Part shown: one piece after another, positions 24,400 through 37,545 of the stretch | How positions within the stretch are numbered: position 1 is the stretch's first letter | Layout of the letters: every line of letters starts with the position of its first letter | Source: Eublepharis macularius | Taxonomy: Eukaryota > Chordata > Lepidosauria > Squamata > Eublepharidae | DNA length: 64,000 nt | Direction: 5' to 3' | Assembly (NCBI RefSeq): GCF_028583425.1 | Contig: NC_072790.1 | Coordinates: forward strand, 10,212,552 to 10,276,551 | Position numbers and translations under genes: made by a program | The notes under the pieces: generated by a model | What the model saw: the letters and a program-made list of their open reading frames with translations, nothing else | Database searches by the model: none | Told to the model about the DNA's origin: nothing

Positions 24400-27000
24400 C
24401 TTCTTTTGGTCACAAGAGGGCAGTTTGATTGATTACTTTATCTAATCAAGATCAATTACTTTATCTACTCACTTTAAACTAGTTGAGAAAGTTAATGTGG
24501 AAAAATATAAAGGGGGAGACCATCTCTCAATCTACCTCAGCGTCTGCAACCCCGTGGGCAGCCATCTGTACGACAAGCATTTGTTCCACCCAACTGATAA
24601 GCAGGAATTTGCACGCCGCAGTCAATGGTCTCCTGCTCTTGAGTAGGCAGCAATCAAGCTGCTGGACTCCGAAGAATTTCGGGAAAGGGTGGGAAAATTC
24701 CTCTCGAGTAATATAAAGAATGATTGTATTACTCCTTTATATTCTTTATTTAGTATCTTCAAACTTTTATATATTAAACCATATTCGGATAGGCAAGAAG
24801 TCAAAAGAACCAATAGCTGGTTTGACAGTGAGTGCAAATTCCTAAGAAGAGCGTTCCATCACAAACCTCATGAATTTAAAAAGAACAGCACACTGGAAGT
24901 TCTAAGGGAACTTCTGAATCTTAAAGGCCAATACAGGAACACATTAAACAGAAAAAAAGAGAGGAAACACGTAGGACCCCCTGATTTTCACAGTAAATAA
25001 CAAAGATTCCAGTTTCTCTTGGTCACTGACCTCTAGAAACTTGAACAGAAGACCATCCCCCTTGTTCTGTATCTCTGTATCGGAATGGGCGCTATTTTTC
25101 AGGGAAATATTCTCCTCTGAAAATACCACACCATGCAACTTGACCCCTGCTGACCTCCCTCTTTGGCCCGCTATTCCTAAGCTGGAAGTTATCTCCATGA
25201 TTACGCATTTACGCTCAGAGAAAAAGCCAGGCTTGGACTCAGCACTTAACAATTTGTTTAAGGCGAACCCAGCACAATGGGCTATGATTTTAGCTCCAGC
25301 GAAGATTCTCCCAGTTTGGAAAATATTCTATTATTGTTCCAATCTCTAAGAAAGGCTCCATGTCAAATCCAGAAAACTAATGCCCTATTAGTCTTCTTTC
25401 ATAGGTTATATACCTCATAGCTATACCTCAAACTAGAGGAATGGATAATCTCAAATAACATCCTTGGATGGGAACAAATTGGCTTTAGGAAGGCCTTTGC
25501 GCTTCGAGACCATTGTCTGATCTTAGCCCACTTAGTTGAAAAATATACCTCTCCACCTAGAGGTAAGCTGGGTGTTGCATTTATAGATCTCAAGAGAGCT
25601 TTTGACACCATACCCTGGAGCCGACTGTGGAGAAAACCAGAACATGCTTCAACCGATAAAAGGTTGTTCTGACTAATTAAAAAATCTCTGCTCTTCTGGT
25701 GGGGCTCAAGTCCGCTTTGGAGAAAAGAGAGAACTCATGGAGTGTTTTCACCTTGATAGAGGGGTGAAGCAAGGCTGCCTCTTAACGCCTCTTCTTTTTC
25801 ATCTGTATCTGAATGACCTTGCAACTGCCCTCTCTTCAGCAGAACTCCAGCCCCTATATTTATCCTCCAAGCCTCTACATGGGCGACGCCACCCTTATGT
25901 CCCACACTCAGGTTGGAGTGAGAAGACTCCTAAGTCCTACTCAAAATAATTTAAATCCAAGAGAATTACCCCACTGGTCTGGAGAATTGAAGGTGTTCAA
26001 TTAGAACAAGTCTCTAAATTCCCATACCTGGGTGTGGTTTTTGATTCCTATCTTAACCGGCAATTCCATCTTAAATTTGCAATAAGGAGAGCCAGTTTGG
26101 TGTAGTGGTTAAGAGCGCGAGACTCTAATCTGGAGAACCAGGTTTGATTCCCCACTCCTCCACGTGAAGTCAGCTGGGTGACCTTAGGTCAGTCACAGCT
26201 CTCTCTCGAGCTCTCTCAGCCCCACCCACCTCACAGGGTGATTACTGTTGTAGGGATAATAATGATATACTTTGTAAACCGCTCTGAGTGGGCATTAAGT
26301 TGTCCTGAAGGGCGGTATATAAATTGAATGTTATTATTATTATTATAAATAAAATCAAGCCTTTCGTGTCAGTGATTGAACGCTTCTTCTTCCCCAAGGC
26401 AAATATACCCCAAGGGGTTGCACGTATTCAATATGAAAATCATCCCACAGCCCTTTAAGAAGCTTCAATACAGATTCTCCGAGGAAATGAGCTTAGATTG
26501 CCCATTTTGCCACTTTCTGAGACATATTACAGGAAGCCCAAAAATATACAGCTGGGATAGCTGTAAGATCAGAAATGGGCCAGGGCTCTATTGAAGCCAA
26601 AGCATGGCCATATGCATTCAAACATAGGCTAAAGGTCTTTTTCTCTACAGAGGACAGTTTGCTTTATGAGCTACACCCAGATCAATTCTACTCTTGCTGG
26701 ATGCAAGAAATAGACAAGAAACTATTTAGCCTCGGCCTAGCAAAGAACGATCTGCATTATCAAGAAAAATGCATAAATGACCAAGATTACTCCAGCTCAA
26801 TTATACAAGTTTGGAGAGGATGTTCCACCCAGTTCTTTGATACCCTTCCGCCTCCGACCATTCCAGCCTATATGAAATATCTAACAGTTCCTCGCTACTG
26901 TAGAGCATTCATGCTCGCACGCCTGAACATTGCCCTCTCAGCAGTCCTACATGGGCTCCTGAAAGGAAAAAGAAAGGCTGAGTGACAATTACCAGATCAA
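24400..27000 (+). mobile_element. Decayed Vingi/I-like LINE (copy 2), split by a SINE
   Basis: Plus-strand translation in several frames reads from the linker through the RT. It shows NSWFDSECKFLRRAFH at about 24815-24862 and HLRSEKKPGLDSAL at 25207-25248. Next are a RDHCLILAHLVEKY block near 25510, FIDLKRAFDTIPWSRLW near 25580-25630 and DRGVKQGCLL at about 25755. The catalytic box is decayed to YMGDATLMS near 25875-25900. The C-terminal part (FDTLPP...YLTVPRYCRAFMLARL) ends near 26985. A SINE at 26088-26346 interrupts it. The changed YADD box and many stops mean it is dead. The family assignment is by resemblance to copies 1 and 3. Confidence 0.75.
26088..26346 (+). repeat. tRNA-derived squamate SINE inserted in LINE copy 2
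   Basis: Near full length, from GAGAGCCAGTTTGGTGTAGT to GGCGGTATATAAATTGAATG and the TTATTATTATTAT tail. LINE-derived sequence continues on both sides, so the SINE came later than the LINE. Confidence 0.92.
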
Positions 27001-29956
27001 GGCCACTCAGCAAATTTCATAACAGTGTGGAGATCTGAACCTAGGTCTCCTCAACCAATGAGACATGAAGACGATGATTTCACCTGTAGAAATATAGATG
27101 GCAGGAACTTTGGGTAGGTGAACAGAAAGCAAATCTAGACTCTTAGGGATCGGTGGATCTTTTACACCCATGCTTTTTTGAAGGCACCAACTATCAATGT
27201 ACAAGGTGATGGTAACCCCTCATTAGAAGGGCCTGGAAAATCTCCACCCCTTGCCAAAGATTGTTAGCTGTGCCCTTCATACAAGAAATGTGTTGAATAC
27301 CAAAGGCATAATAAGATCCACACACAGTTCTCTTCTCTGCCTACAGCAATTCAAAATTGAAGATAATTATTCATAGTATCTTTCTCCATCCCTCTCTCCA
27401 CAATCAGTATTTTACTCTTCAGTGTTGCTGCAATATTCGAATAGGGTGGCACAACCCAATATTGTCAGGCATGCTTCTGAATTAATTTCCTCCCAGAAAG
27501 CTACAAGGAGCAAATTCTAGCTGTGTGATAAATTAAGTTGCCAAATGAAATGGATTAGCAATCAGAGATAGGCTGTCAGATCAATTTCAGATTTAAATTC
27601 CTCCTCTCCCCTCACCTGTTCATTAAACTCCAAATTCATGGCAACTTCAGTGACTGATTATGCATTAACAAGCTGTTCATGTAGGGAGGTGTAGCTCAGT
27701 TAGTCAACAGACTACACTAACACATTCATTGAAACATAATTCTTGGATAATGTATTCTGTTCGCAATTCCAATATATAAACACACTACCTGTACCTTGGA
27801 GTTTAATTTTTGGTTTGACAGGAATGTGACGCTTCACAAAATTAAGCTGCAGCAAAGCAAACCAGAAAGTCTCTGAAGGTCAACAAAAGCAGCACGAAAG
27901 CCAAGCAGTAAAAATTGCGATTCTGTGAGCTCCACAATGATAGCAAAAAGAGCATACTTGACGCTGTACTTTTTACAGTCATTATTCTAAACCTCTCCTG
28001 TCACACCAATGAATTTTATGCAGTGGTAACACAAGCACAAAACCTTTATTATTCAAAAAAATAGCATTTGTGCTACATACATACATACATTACATGTAGC
28101 TGTTCCAGACATCATTCTTGTGTCAGAAACTACTTTATTCCTTGACACGAGAATGGAATCACCATCAGGAAAGTAAATAAAGTATCACATTATACCTTTC
28201 TAGTGATTTACCAGGCATAAAAACTTATTGCTTGCAAACACTGCTGCCCAACCGCAATGATTTATCTTTATTGACTCTGTGTGCTGACATTCATGCAGGA
28301 GGCAAAGGGTTGCAGGACTGAAGTAACTGGACTCCACCCCAAAGATTTAGAGGAAAGAAAAATTTGTACAGGAACATAAGGCAGAAAAATGTACTCCCGT
28401 TTTTAAGCATGACCGCATATTAAGAAAAAGAAACGAAAAAAGAAGAAGTTGGGAGGGGGGAGAACCTAAATTATTAGAGTCTCCTTCTGTTTTCTGCATG
28501 TGCAGGGGTGACTTGCTTTTTGAGAAGTGAGTCCTATTCCCTGGGCTCCGCAGAATTCATGCTGTGCATCGCCTGGTTTTTCACCCCACATGTGGTTATT
28601 CTTCACCCCCATATCCCTGCTCAGTCACAGACTTCTGAAATTGTCATGTACAACTATACTCTGCTTCACTTTACTGAGAACCCACTGCAAATCTTAGGGG
28701 CAGAGCCACTGTCAATCAAAATTCTACAGTCTGCAAGGACCCTTCTTTGCATCACAAGCCTCATTTGTAATGGACACTCTCAACAAGGCGGCTTTCTTCA
28801 AACTGTTCATGCCCATCGTGACTACAAGGCCCAGTATCTCAACTGATTCAGTAAACAGTGCAAGATTTAAGGTGGCCTCAGACAGAAAAAGAAAGCAAAA
28901 ATTATTTACAAATCCCCTTCTTGGGTTTCTGGTGTGACAACTATGACACACCATCCCTGAACTTATCACAACTGATGTGATAAGTTGCCACATCAAGCAT
29001 TACATCACAAGTAGAAAGGTGGTAGCTAAGTTGCTTGTACTACTTCCTCATACTGTCTGAAGCGGCCATTGGGGTCTAACTATACACTACACTATTGACG
29101 GGTCCGCCCCAGGTCCTGCCAATCAGGTGTGTACTGGAATTTCCATACTGAAACTTAATTCCCAGGCACATGGGAGCCAGTTCTGATCAAGGCTCCAGCA
29201 CAGAAAGCAGGACTCTCTAAGGAGCTGGCTACACGCAAGGGGATGAGTCGCAGGATCTCCCAGACTTACGGACAACAAACCATGGCTTGGTGTTTTGCCT
29301 GTGTAGCTAATTCCCAGAGGTGCCATTTATAGAAGGGTCAACATTCCCCTTCTCAGTGATTTAGACCACATGCAATTATTCCTCAGAAAAAAATGTATAC
29401 TTGGTTATTAGGAGGTATGAAAAGTAACTGGTGATGTGGTGAACTATGAGAACATTCAAGATCCCAACATGAGATATACGGCTGTTCTTCAGAAGATTCT
29501 CTTGTAAAAAACACAAGAAAACCTGCATTAAACTATTTCTGTAGACCAGCTGCATATATTTTAAGGAACGCACAAATACGCACGTAGAAAAATCTTGCCC
29601 TCAAAACTGACAAGGACTTTGCTTAATTTAAAAAAACCTCTTCCCTGTGGAACTAACTGGCAATGAATTTCTTTGACCTGCCTCCTAAAATGCAATACTG
29701 GCTGTGGGGCAAAACCAGAAGCAATGGAAGGTTCAACAGGATTTCTATGTGTGACAAGGAAAAATACGTACACATTTGCGTGGCAAGCAACATGTGCTGA
29801 TACCAGTTTGGATTTCTTGGTTCATAACCTTCATACAAAAATCTTACATGCTACTTGGTTCATTTCTCTTCCCATAGCATGGAAGATCATCAATGTTTTT
29901 GTTGAACACTGAAATGTTTAAAAGTTTAGTGACACAGGAAATATTTTTAAACCTAC
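27001..29956. other. Unannotated sequence (intron 3)
   Basis: This stretch lies directly downstream of the MACROD2 exon 3 donor. I see no exon or classified repeat. The short GGTGTAGCTCAGTTAGTC at 27687-27704 looks tRNA-like, but no tRNA follows. Confidence 0.4.
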
Positions 29957-30064
29957 CTGCATTTACTATGGCATCAGTCTCAAGCAATGTAATATCACCT
30001 CTGTAAAGACAGACTTTCTCGCTTAGACTTTTCTTCACTGGCAAAGTTTCTTTAGAGTTCTCTT
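29957..30064 (-). CDS. MACROD2: MACROD2 coding exon 3 (start of the macrodomain)
   Basis: This 108-nt internal exon on the minus strand encodes VKKSLSEKVCLYRGDITLLE and then the DAIVNA that opens the macrodomain. MACROD2 binds ADP-ribose and removes mono-ADP-ribose from acidic side chains. Human MACROD2 reads VKKSLTEKVSLYRGDITLLE at the same place, so identity is clear. The acceptor is TTCTTACAG before 30064 and the donor is GTAGGT after 29957. It enters in phase 1, with the codon split G|AA, and ends in phase 1 after GCA G, which fits the Ala expected next in the family. The following exon (N-A-S-L-L-G-G) is not in the window, so intron 3 is at least 29.9 kb. An exon that kept reading past the donor would stop within a few dozen codons, which supports splicing here. 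Confidence 0.95.
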
Positions 30065-30302
30065 CTGTAAGAAAATAGAAACATTAAGAGTTGCAACATG
30101 CAATGGAAAATATAAAGCCACATGAGAGATTCACTTTCGGTACAGGATTCTTAAATCACTATGATAAATTTAATACTATAAATATAACATGTACTACTAA
30201 TGTGTAGACTTGAACAGCCAAATCTAATACAAACTGCATGCAAACGCAGCCACAGGAATCATAAATCTAGTCCTGTGTAATTATGCATTTCATATGTACC
30301 AT

Positions 30303-30507
30303 TTCATATATATCAAGCTGCCTTATTACCAGAGCGCTGGGCCATCTACCCAGTTCCTCGTACGTGACTGTCCACAGCTCTGTGGAGTCTCAACCAGAGA
30401 AGTTTCCCAGGATGTTGCCAATTTTTTTTCCAAAGGTGATTGCAGGCTTTGAACTTGGATCTTTTTGCATGCACAGCTGCTCTGTCATTCAGCTACAACC
30501 ACCTCCA
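30303..30507 (-). repeat. tRNA-Ala-like SINE, minus strand, diverged
   Basis: In reverse order it carries ATCAAGCTGCCTTATTACCA, then CAGCTCTGTGGAGTCTCAAC, then GGCTTTGAACTTGGATCTTT and GCATGCACAGCTGCTCTGTC. This matches the family of the copy at 23968-24173. It sits about 240 bp upstream of MACROD2 exon 3, in intron 2. Confidence 0.7.
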
Positions 30508-30723
30508 CTTCAATACTTAATATAAAGTTGATCAAATAGTAAGCCTAAGGTCATTTCAGTTGTTCTGCTGTGTCTTCCTTAATGTGGATAATGTGGCCAT
30601 AGTGGGGCCGCGTCATTCCCAGAGAGGGCAACACACAAAAGGGGGAGGTGAGACTTCAAGCATCCCCTTCTCCCTACTTGAAACAGCTTTAGATTACCAG
30701 CAGGGAAGAGATCCAGAGGAGTT

Positions 30724-30843
30724 AGGCGTGTTGGTCTGTAGTTGCAAAATAGAAAAAGTCCAGTAGCACCTTGAAGACGAACCAGCTTTATTGAGGCAGA
30801 AGCTTCCTTGCATTTTTGAGGCACCAGGCACTTTTTCAGGTAA
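30724..30843 (-). repeat. Short Penelope-like unit (hammerhead-type family)
   Basis: Minus-strand reading: CCTGAAAAAGTGCCTGGTGC, then CAATAAAGCTGGTTCGTCTT, then AAGGTGCTACTGGACTTTTT, then a GACCAACACGCC end. It shares its 3' text with the other copies. The core has CUGAAAA in place of CUGAUGA. Confidence 0.7.
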
Positions 30844-31589
30844 TTCAAAGACTTATGTGAGCAGAAGTACCTAGCAACAGAGGAACATGCTGTCTCTCCA
30901 AAGGAAAAGGGTGCAGCGCAAGCGGAAGGGAAGCTTAGAACGCAAGTTAATCTTTGAAGAAACACGGTACAAGTCAATCTGATAAGCATCAGTTGAAAAT
31001 CCAGTATCAATCATCAGAGACTCATGCATGATACAGGAGGTCTACGGATTCCGTAAGTCAAGCAGCTCAAAGGAAGTTCTAAATATCTAACAGATCCACT
31101 GAGAAACGTCAAATAATGGCTTCCCAAATATAATTATGCAGGTTCTTTACATTTCAACTTTCATTTTCATCAGCAGGTAGTTGATAACGTAAGAAACTGA
31201 GTTCCTTGTACATAGTACTCATGTTTAAGGAATCACAAGGAGATTGAGTTTATCCAGAGAGAATGGAACAAAAAGAGACCTGGTGGATTTTCAAACGGAA
31301 TACAGTCCATCCTAGAGGACTTAACATAGACCTAAACTTTACACCTTATTTGTGAGGTATTGAGTACTAACAGTTCTGGCCCTTTAATTATTTTTTGAAA
31401 GTTCCTTGGGGTTTCCCCCAATTTCCTTATAAACAGTAATTAAGGTCTTGCACTTCACGTGCATCAAAATGAAAGACGGATGCTAAAGGCGAGAAAATGA
31501 TTGACTTGTGGAAGTGTGTATGTGAGTATATTTGCAATTATTGCTGTTAATTATTGAATTATATGTATAAAACTGATTATATGATGGAC
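30844..31589. other. Unannotated sequence (intron 2)
   Basis: I see no exon or repeat that I can classify. Confidence 0.4.
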
Positions 31590-31960
31590 TTCTTAGGCCT
31601 GGACTGTGATATAACGACTGCCAGGATGAAGAGATGAAACGGGCAGATTGCTGGCGTCCCGTCGCAGTTGTATATAATTTCTGCCTTGCTGCCTCTCTTT
31701 GCCTCAATTCATGAGACCATATACACCATTTTTTTCCTCCAAAGAATTGCACTGAAGATTTTTTTCGCATCGTCACGTTATAAATCTATTGGTGGTTACT
31801 ATATAGACCTTTGGTCAATTTCAGGCACGAGCACTTTAATATTGTATATGAATTCTTGTTGATTAATTATTTATATGATGCCTTGCCTCTTGTATTTGTA
31901 ATCACCTTTCCTGTATACATTGCTTTTACTGTTCAAGTTTATTACAGTATTGCCATAAAT
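31590..31960 (+). repeat. Possible Penelope-like terminal fragment
   Basis: The plus strand has GACTGCCAGGATGAAGAG followed by ATGAAACGGGCAG and an AT-rich tail, in the style of Penelope-like terminal repeats with a GAAAC core. There is no coding part. This is tentative. Confidence 0.3.
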
Positions 31961-32042
31961 TTGATGGAATTATAACAGAATTATTTCTTAGGTAGGTTTC
32001 ACGGCTAGTTTGTTTATTTCCACTTTTTTGGGGGGGGGCTGT

Positions 32043-32275
32043 TGTGACCTTAATCACAGTCGTGGCTAGAGTGACAGACTGGGATCTGGGAGATCCAGGA
32101 TCAGTTCCCCACACTGCTATGGAAGACTGCTAGGTGACCTTAGGCCAGTTACACACTCTCATCCTAGGCTACCTCACAGGGCTGTGGTAACGACAAAATG
32201 GAGGAAAGGAGAATGATGTAAGTCACTTTGGGTCCCCACTGGGGAGAAAAGGATGATATCAAATCAAGTAAAATA
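32043..32275 (+). repeat. tRNA-derived squamate SINE, second subfamily
   Basis: Body AGGTGACCTTAGGCCAGTTA, then CTACCTCACAGGGCTGTGGT, then GTAAGTCACTTTGGGTCCCC. This is the variant with a 3' end that resembles L2-type LINE tails. Head mutations suggest an old copy. Confidence 0.75.
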
Positions 32276-32968
32276 AGTCAAAAATAAATGCAATAAAATA
32301 CGATCCCAGGATACGTGGAGCCCAACAGCACAGCAAGCAGAGCCTCCTCCAGGGCTGACCCCATTAGGGAAGATGGCACAAGAGGAAACGCAGGAGCCTC
32401 TCTCCCCACTGCAGCACTCTTGAAACGCATCTGCAACAGAGCACTTTCTAAGTTGAGCACCCCCCCCCCCCCCGGTACATATGACCGTGGTTGGGGACCT
32501 CTGCCCCGACTCATGCCATGTCTTATATAGCTAGGCCCTTAAAGTGTTACTTTCCTTTTTACTCTGCCCTTCACAGCACTGTAAAAATATAAACCTTCCT
32601 CTCTCGCCCTTCAGTAAAAACTCAGTTTTAGGCATAGGTCATTTATCACTTTGACTACTGAAATCTCATCCATTACACCTCCAACCCAGAATTCGGTAGC
32701 AGAAAGTTCCAGTCCAACACATTACACCCCCTCCTGCATAATGCTTCTTCTCTCGCCTAGGATTTGGGCAGCACATCTTTCCTCGCTTACAGAAGCCCCA
32801 CAACCAGAAACAGCTTTTTACCAGCAGCAATGGGCTACCAACAAAGACATCAAATGAGGAATCAGCCAAGATGCCAACTCTGTCCCTGTATATCCTCAGG
32901 CGTAACCTAGAGACATCCGCTGTACCCTCAGAGGCTTCTTGTTTATCCTCAAATGGGGCCTGTTTGGG
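32276..32968. other. Unannotated sequence (intron 2)
   Basis: No exon is seen. A C tract of about 14 bases lies near 32460. Confidence 0.4.
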
Positions 32969-33130
32969 GATGCTTTCTCACACACTGAATAATGCACTTA
33001 CAATGCACGTTCAAAGCACTCTACCCATCATTTGCAAGTGGATTTTCCCATTTCACCCAGTAAAATCCAGTTGCAAAGGGCACTGAAAGTGGACTGAAAG
33101 GGCACTGTTCAGTGTATGTGAAAACAGCTT
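32969..33130. mobile_element. Small element with terminal inverted repeats (non-autonomous DNA transposon?)
   Basis: The ends TTTCTCACACACTGAATAAT and, reversed, TTTTCACATACACTGAACAG form imperfect inverted repeats. An inner pair, TTGCAAGTGGATTTTCCC and GGTAAAATCCAGTTGCAA, adds to the palindromic layout. No target duplication was identified and there is no reading frame. Confidence 0.5.
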
Positions 33131-34000
33131 AGATAGAGCAAAAGAAAATGGTCATATTCTGAGGTGACAAAACGGGTCGTTGTGATTCAGATTATAGGTG
33201 AAGTGAGTTATATTTTTAATACTCCCCCATATAACATCTCTCTATAAATAAATAATCAGGTCAGAACTGAAGGTTTTAGTTCGGCCTTTTGCATGTACTA
33301 GTGTCCCATTCACAAGGAACTCTGGAAAAGGTCATGCTTCACTCACAGTCTGAAGTGGGGCAGTCAATTCTCGGCAGCCCCACTCTGCTGCATGGGTAGA
33401 CCAGCCCTGCTATACATGCCATTATATCAACAAAGCCCTTCTGCTCTCTAAACAAGTCAGTTTCTACAGAAACTAAAATGGACCCAAATCTGACATCAAA
33501 ATTGCAATATTCAGAAACTAGTGGGAGCACATTTTGATCTCCTTGGACACCATTAGTGACCTAAATGTCACAGTTCTCACATAAAAGAACTTCACAGAGC
33601 AACTAACAGGAAAAGGCTGAAATTAGGATCTTTCACATCTCCTCCCTCCCTAGCTTGACCAGAGAGTTCCCATTTACAACTCACAGGTGTTAACTACACC
33701 TTAGTAAGACCAATTACAGTTAACTGGTTTACCATAATTAATTAATGGCCTTTGTTTTCTTCTTTCTAAATCTGAAGTACACTTCACCCTATATAAATTA
33801 TATTTCAGTCTAGACTTGTAGTTCATGGTCTCTTTACCCTGCTAACTGGCTAGCAAGGTATAGCTGCTACTTACAAAGTACTGAAAGACTTCCAACTTAA
33901 ATAGGAAGAGGTTGTGTTTTCACCAGTCTCTTCTTACTGCCAGGGAATCAAGCACGATCAGCTTCTAGGTAACTTCCCATGCATGCTTCAGCTCACTACA
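33131..34000. other. Unannotated sequence (intron 2)
   Basis: I see no exon or classified repeat. Confidence 0.4.
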
Positions 34001-34776
34001 AGGGCTGTATCAACAGGAGCATAGTGTCCAGATCACCAGAAGTGATGGTATCGCTCGACTCTGCTCTAGTGAGACCTCGCCTAGAGTATTGTGTTCAGTT
34101 GTGTTCAGAAGGATGTGGACAAGCTGGAATGTGTCCGGAGGAGGGCAATGAAGATGATGAGCAGTCTGGAGACCAAGTCCTCTGAGGAAAGGTTGAAGGA
34201 GCTTGGAATGTTTAGTCTGGATAGGAGATGACTGAGAGGTGATATGGTAACCATCTTCAAGTACTTGAAGGGCTGTCATATAGGAGATGGCACAGAGTTG
34301 TTTTTGCTGCCCCAGAAGGTCAGACCAGAACCAATGGGTTGAAATTAAATCGAAAGAGTTTTTGGCTAAACGTTAGGAAGAACTTCCTGACAGTTAGAGC
34401 AGTCCCTCAGTGGAACAAGCTTCCTTGGGAGGTGGTGGGCTCTCCTTTAGAGGTTTTTAAGCAGAGGCCAGATGGCCAGATGAAAGCAATGCTGATTCTG
34501 TGAGCCTGGGCAGGTCCTGGGGGGCAGGGACGGGGGGTTGCATCGGTGCTTGGTTTACGTGGCCCTTCTTGCATGCCCAGGGTAATGCCGATCGCCAGCT
34601 TGGGGTCAGGTAGCAATTTTCCACAGGCTAGTTTGGCTAGGGATCCTGGAGGTGTTTCACCATCTTCTGGGCATAGAGCAGGGGTCACTGGAGCAGTTGT
34701 GAATTTCCTGCGTTGTGTAGGGAGTTGGACTAGAGGACCCTAGAGTTCCCTTCCAACCCTATGATTCTATGATTCT
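34001..34776 (+). mobile_element. CR1-type LINE, 3' end only
   Basis: The sequence follows a CR1 3' end. It has GAGACCTCGCCTAGAGTATT, then AGGAGGGCAATGAAGATGAT, then GGAAGAACTTCCTGACAGTT, and GAACAAGCTTCCTTGGGAGG. It closes with GTTGGACTAGAGGACCCTAG and the diagnostic CCTATGATTCTATGATTCTT tail. Only the last part of ORF2 and the 3' UTR remain, as is usual for 5'-truncated CR1 copies. Confidence 0.9.
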
Positions 34777-35737
34777 TCACACCAAATGGGTCAACCCAAA
34801 CACTGACAAAAGATATATATAGACTATGAACACACATTCACTTCTCTTTTGGATGCAAGACATTTCTTCAGTTTCACAACCAACTAGTTCCCACAAAATT
34901 ATTTTTGTGGGTCTAGAACCATTCTGTGCAGAAAGTACAGGAATTCACAACTTAAATATCTTGGAACCAAGCCATTTAATTATCTCATCCACCATGCAAC
35001 CATCAAGTAATCATCTCAACTTGAATTGTGCTGTAACTGCTTCAGAAATTCTATGCATCTGTCATTCTATGTGAATCTCTAAGACCAACCTGGCAACTAG
35101 TAGTCTTTTATAATAAGGGTATCTAAACACTTGCAGTCAGCTATAAACTGCTAATAGCAAATGTCATCTTTTGGGGAGTGCTGAAGATATCTTCCTTTCG
35201 GCAGCCTACATACTCACCGAAAGGTAATAATCCTGCAGACCAGTATTTCTCCTGTCGTAACTAAAATTTAACTAGAATGAAAGGCGTTCAATACAAGTCC
35301 TCAATGTAGACCCCGTAACCGTTGGAATCAGAACAATCACTCTAGTGGCAGAACTACGAGGCTTTGGGAAAGGGCCGCTGCTGACTCTGTCCCAACTTCA
35401 CAGCAAAACAATGCCTCGCTATTTCCATTTATACCAAAAGTGTTACCAAATGTACTGAACAGGTATAAACTGTGATGCTGAGTGTAGTTTTATTGTAACT
35501 TAGGTTAAATTCCCAACTGAAAACGAGAGTGAACCATAATATAATCACCACAATATAATTGTCTGAAGCTTCTGGTATCTTCATGAAGTTCTTCATGAGC
35601 TGATTTCAATCATCCCGAGTTCAACACTATCCAAATGTTATGTCTCTTGGACAGGGACTTCAGCCATGAGAATATCTGACCGAGAACAGATTTCAAGTCT
35701 AGAGCATGAAACTACATTACTCTGTCCCCAGGACTAG
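34777..35737. other. Unannotated sequence (intron 2)
   Basis: I see no exon or classified repeat. Confidence 0.4.
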
Positions 35738-37545
35738 ATCAGATCAGATTTGTTTTATTGTATACGGCCATTGGCCTTCACAATATCAAAACACTCTCGA
35801 ATGTCAGTATAATCCATAATCAAAATGATCAGGTAATCAAACACTTCAAAACCACATAAAATGCCCTACTAAAAAAACCTTTAAAATTAATAAAACCTTC
35901 TAAAAGCAATCACAGCGAATCAATGGCTGATTCCTTTGCTCTTGATCTTCCTAGCAGCTAAAGCAAAAAGCGCCAGTCTTAGGGAAATAAAAGAATCCTT
36001 GTCAGAGAGCATCGTGACAATCTTATCAGAGACAGACAGGGGATGTGGAGCGAGCGAGATCTTGGCCAGGAATTTATTCCTAGGTTCTGTGTATAAAGGT
36101 CAAGCCAGGAAATAATGAGGGAGGTCCTCCACTGAATGACCACATATACAGATGCGTTGGCCAACTGGCGTCTTTTTATATCGACCCACTAGCATCTCCG
36201 TAGGCATTGTTTGAAAGCGCAATGAGGTAAAGGTCCTCCTAAGATTATACACAGTTATGTTGGTTAAGTAGGAGGCCTTACAATGACCTTTTTTAATCAT
36301 ATTAAACCAGGGGGCAAACCTTGATTGAGAAATCAGAGAAACATCAATTAGGGCATCTTCTCTAAAGACCCAATCGCGAAGATCAAAGCTATTCCCTGAG
36401 GGGTGCGATAAATCATCAGGGATAGTATATCTGGCAACGATGTAGTTAATAAATTGAAGGCGAGCATTATCTTTGTTATTCAGTAGATGGAAACTAAGTT
36501 TATTGTATGAGTCAGGAGTTCTTAGCTGGGTTTTTTCCCAAAATTTTATAATCATCAGGTGAGCTTGAGCCCTCACTGAAGGGGGTCCCAACTCAGCTCG
36601 TAAATGGGCAGCTGGTGTCCCTTTAGGGAGTGCCAGAATTCGCCTCATAAAGAGGTTTTGGGTTCTTTCTAACTTTACAAGTAGTTGATCTTTCCATCCC
36701 CAGATCTCATACCATACAGCAATTGGGAGATAATTTTACTAACAAAAAGTTTCAATGCTGGGTCTATGAGGAGACCTCCCCTGGTGTAATAAAATCTCAT
36801 TACAACTCCCATTGTCTTACGGTCTATTGCTTTAGCTGATTCTAGGTGAACATCCCACTTGAGGGTTTTGCTAAAAGTTAAACCTAGGTATTTATATGAT
36901 TTACATTGTTCTATTGGAGTACCTTGTATGCTCCATTTAAACACTTTGGGCCATTTCTGAAAAAGCATAACTTTGGTTTTTGAGTAATTAATTATAAGTT
37001 TTTCTTCCTTACAATATTCACCTAGACTGTGCAAAAGCCTCTTCAGTCTCATTCTGGTTAAAGAGATCAAAACCATATCATCTGCATACAGTAAGATTGA
37101 TATTTTTTGCTGATCTAAGGAGGGAGCAAGAAATTCAGGGCCTGACAGTCTCTGAACAATGTTATTAATATATGAATTAAAAAGTAGGGGGCTAGAACGC
37201 ACCCCTGCTTCACTCCCTTGTTGACAGGAATAGTGAGCCCGAAGTGCCCACTTTGATTTTAGCAAATGTGTCTGTGTATAACTCCTGAATTAAAAGCAAT
37301 AGTCTCTTGTCAACATTAGTCTTCTCAAGCTTCTCCCATAAACGGGTCCTATCAATGGAATCGAAGGCCGAAGCTAAATCAACAAAAACCACATACAAGG
37401 CTTTAGTTGGCCATTTGTGCTGGATTGGGCTAACTGGTAAAGTGTTTGACGTGGTCCACTGTACTTTGGCCTCTTCTGAATCCAGCTTGGTGGGGATATA
37501 AAATATGGTTATCATTAGCCCAGTCTTCTAATTTTTGAAGCAAAT
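35738..37545 (-). mobile_element. Vingi/I-like LINE, RT to 3' end (copy 3), 5'-truncated
   Basis: This is the best preserved of the three related copies. The minus strand encodes VFVDLASAFDSIDRTRLWEK near 37350-37410, then the catalytic YADDMVLIS near 37070-37100. SLGEYCKEEKLIINYSKTK follows, then a C-terminal cysteine/histidine segment (CICGHSVEDLPHYF) near 36100-36150. The 3' UTR ends in AACAAATCTGATCTGATCT near 35738. Two frame breaks are visible, near 37210 and 36660, so it is not functional. The endonuclease domain is absent. The family is inferred from motif style and the tail. Confidence 0.78.

Noticed and set aside
27683..27720. Possible tRNA gene (GGTGTAGCTCAGTTAGTC)
   Set aside because: Only a D-arm-like piece is present; no anticodon arm, T-arm or acceptor pairing follows.
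1..29956. MACROD2 exon 4 and a nested FLRT3 gene
   Set aside because: I looked for the N-A-S-L-L-G-G-G-G coding text on the minus strand and for a long single-exon leucine-rich-repeat frame on the plus strand; neither is present.
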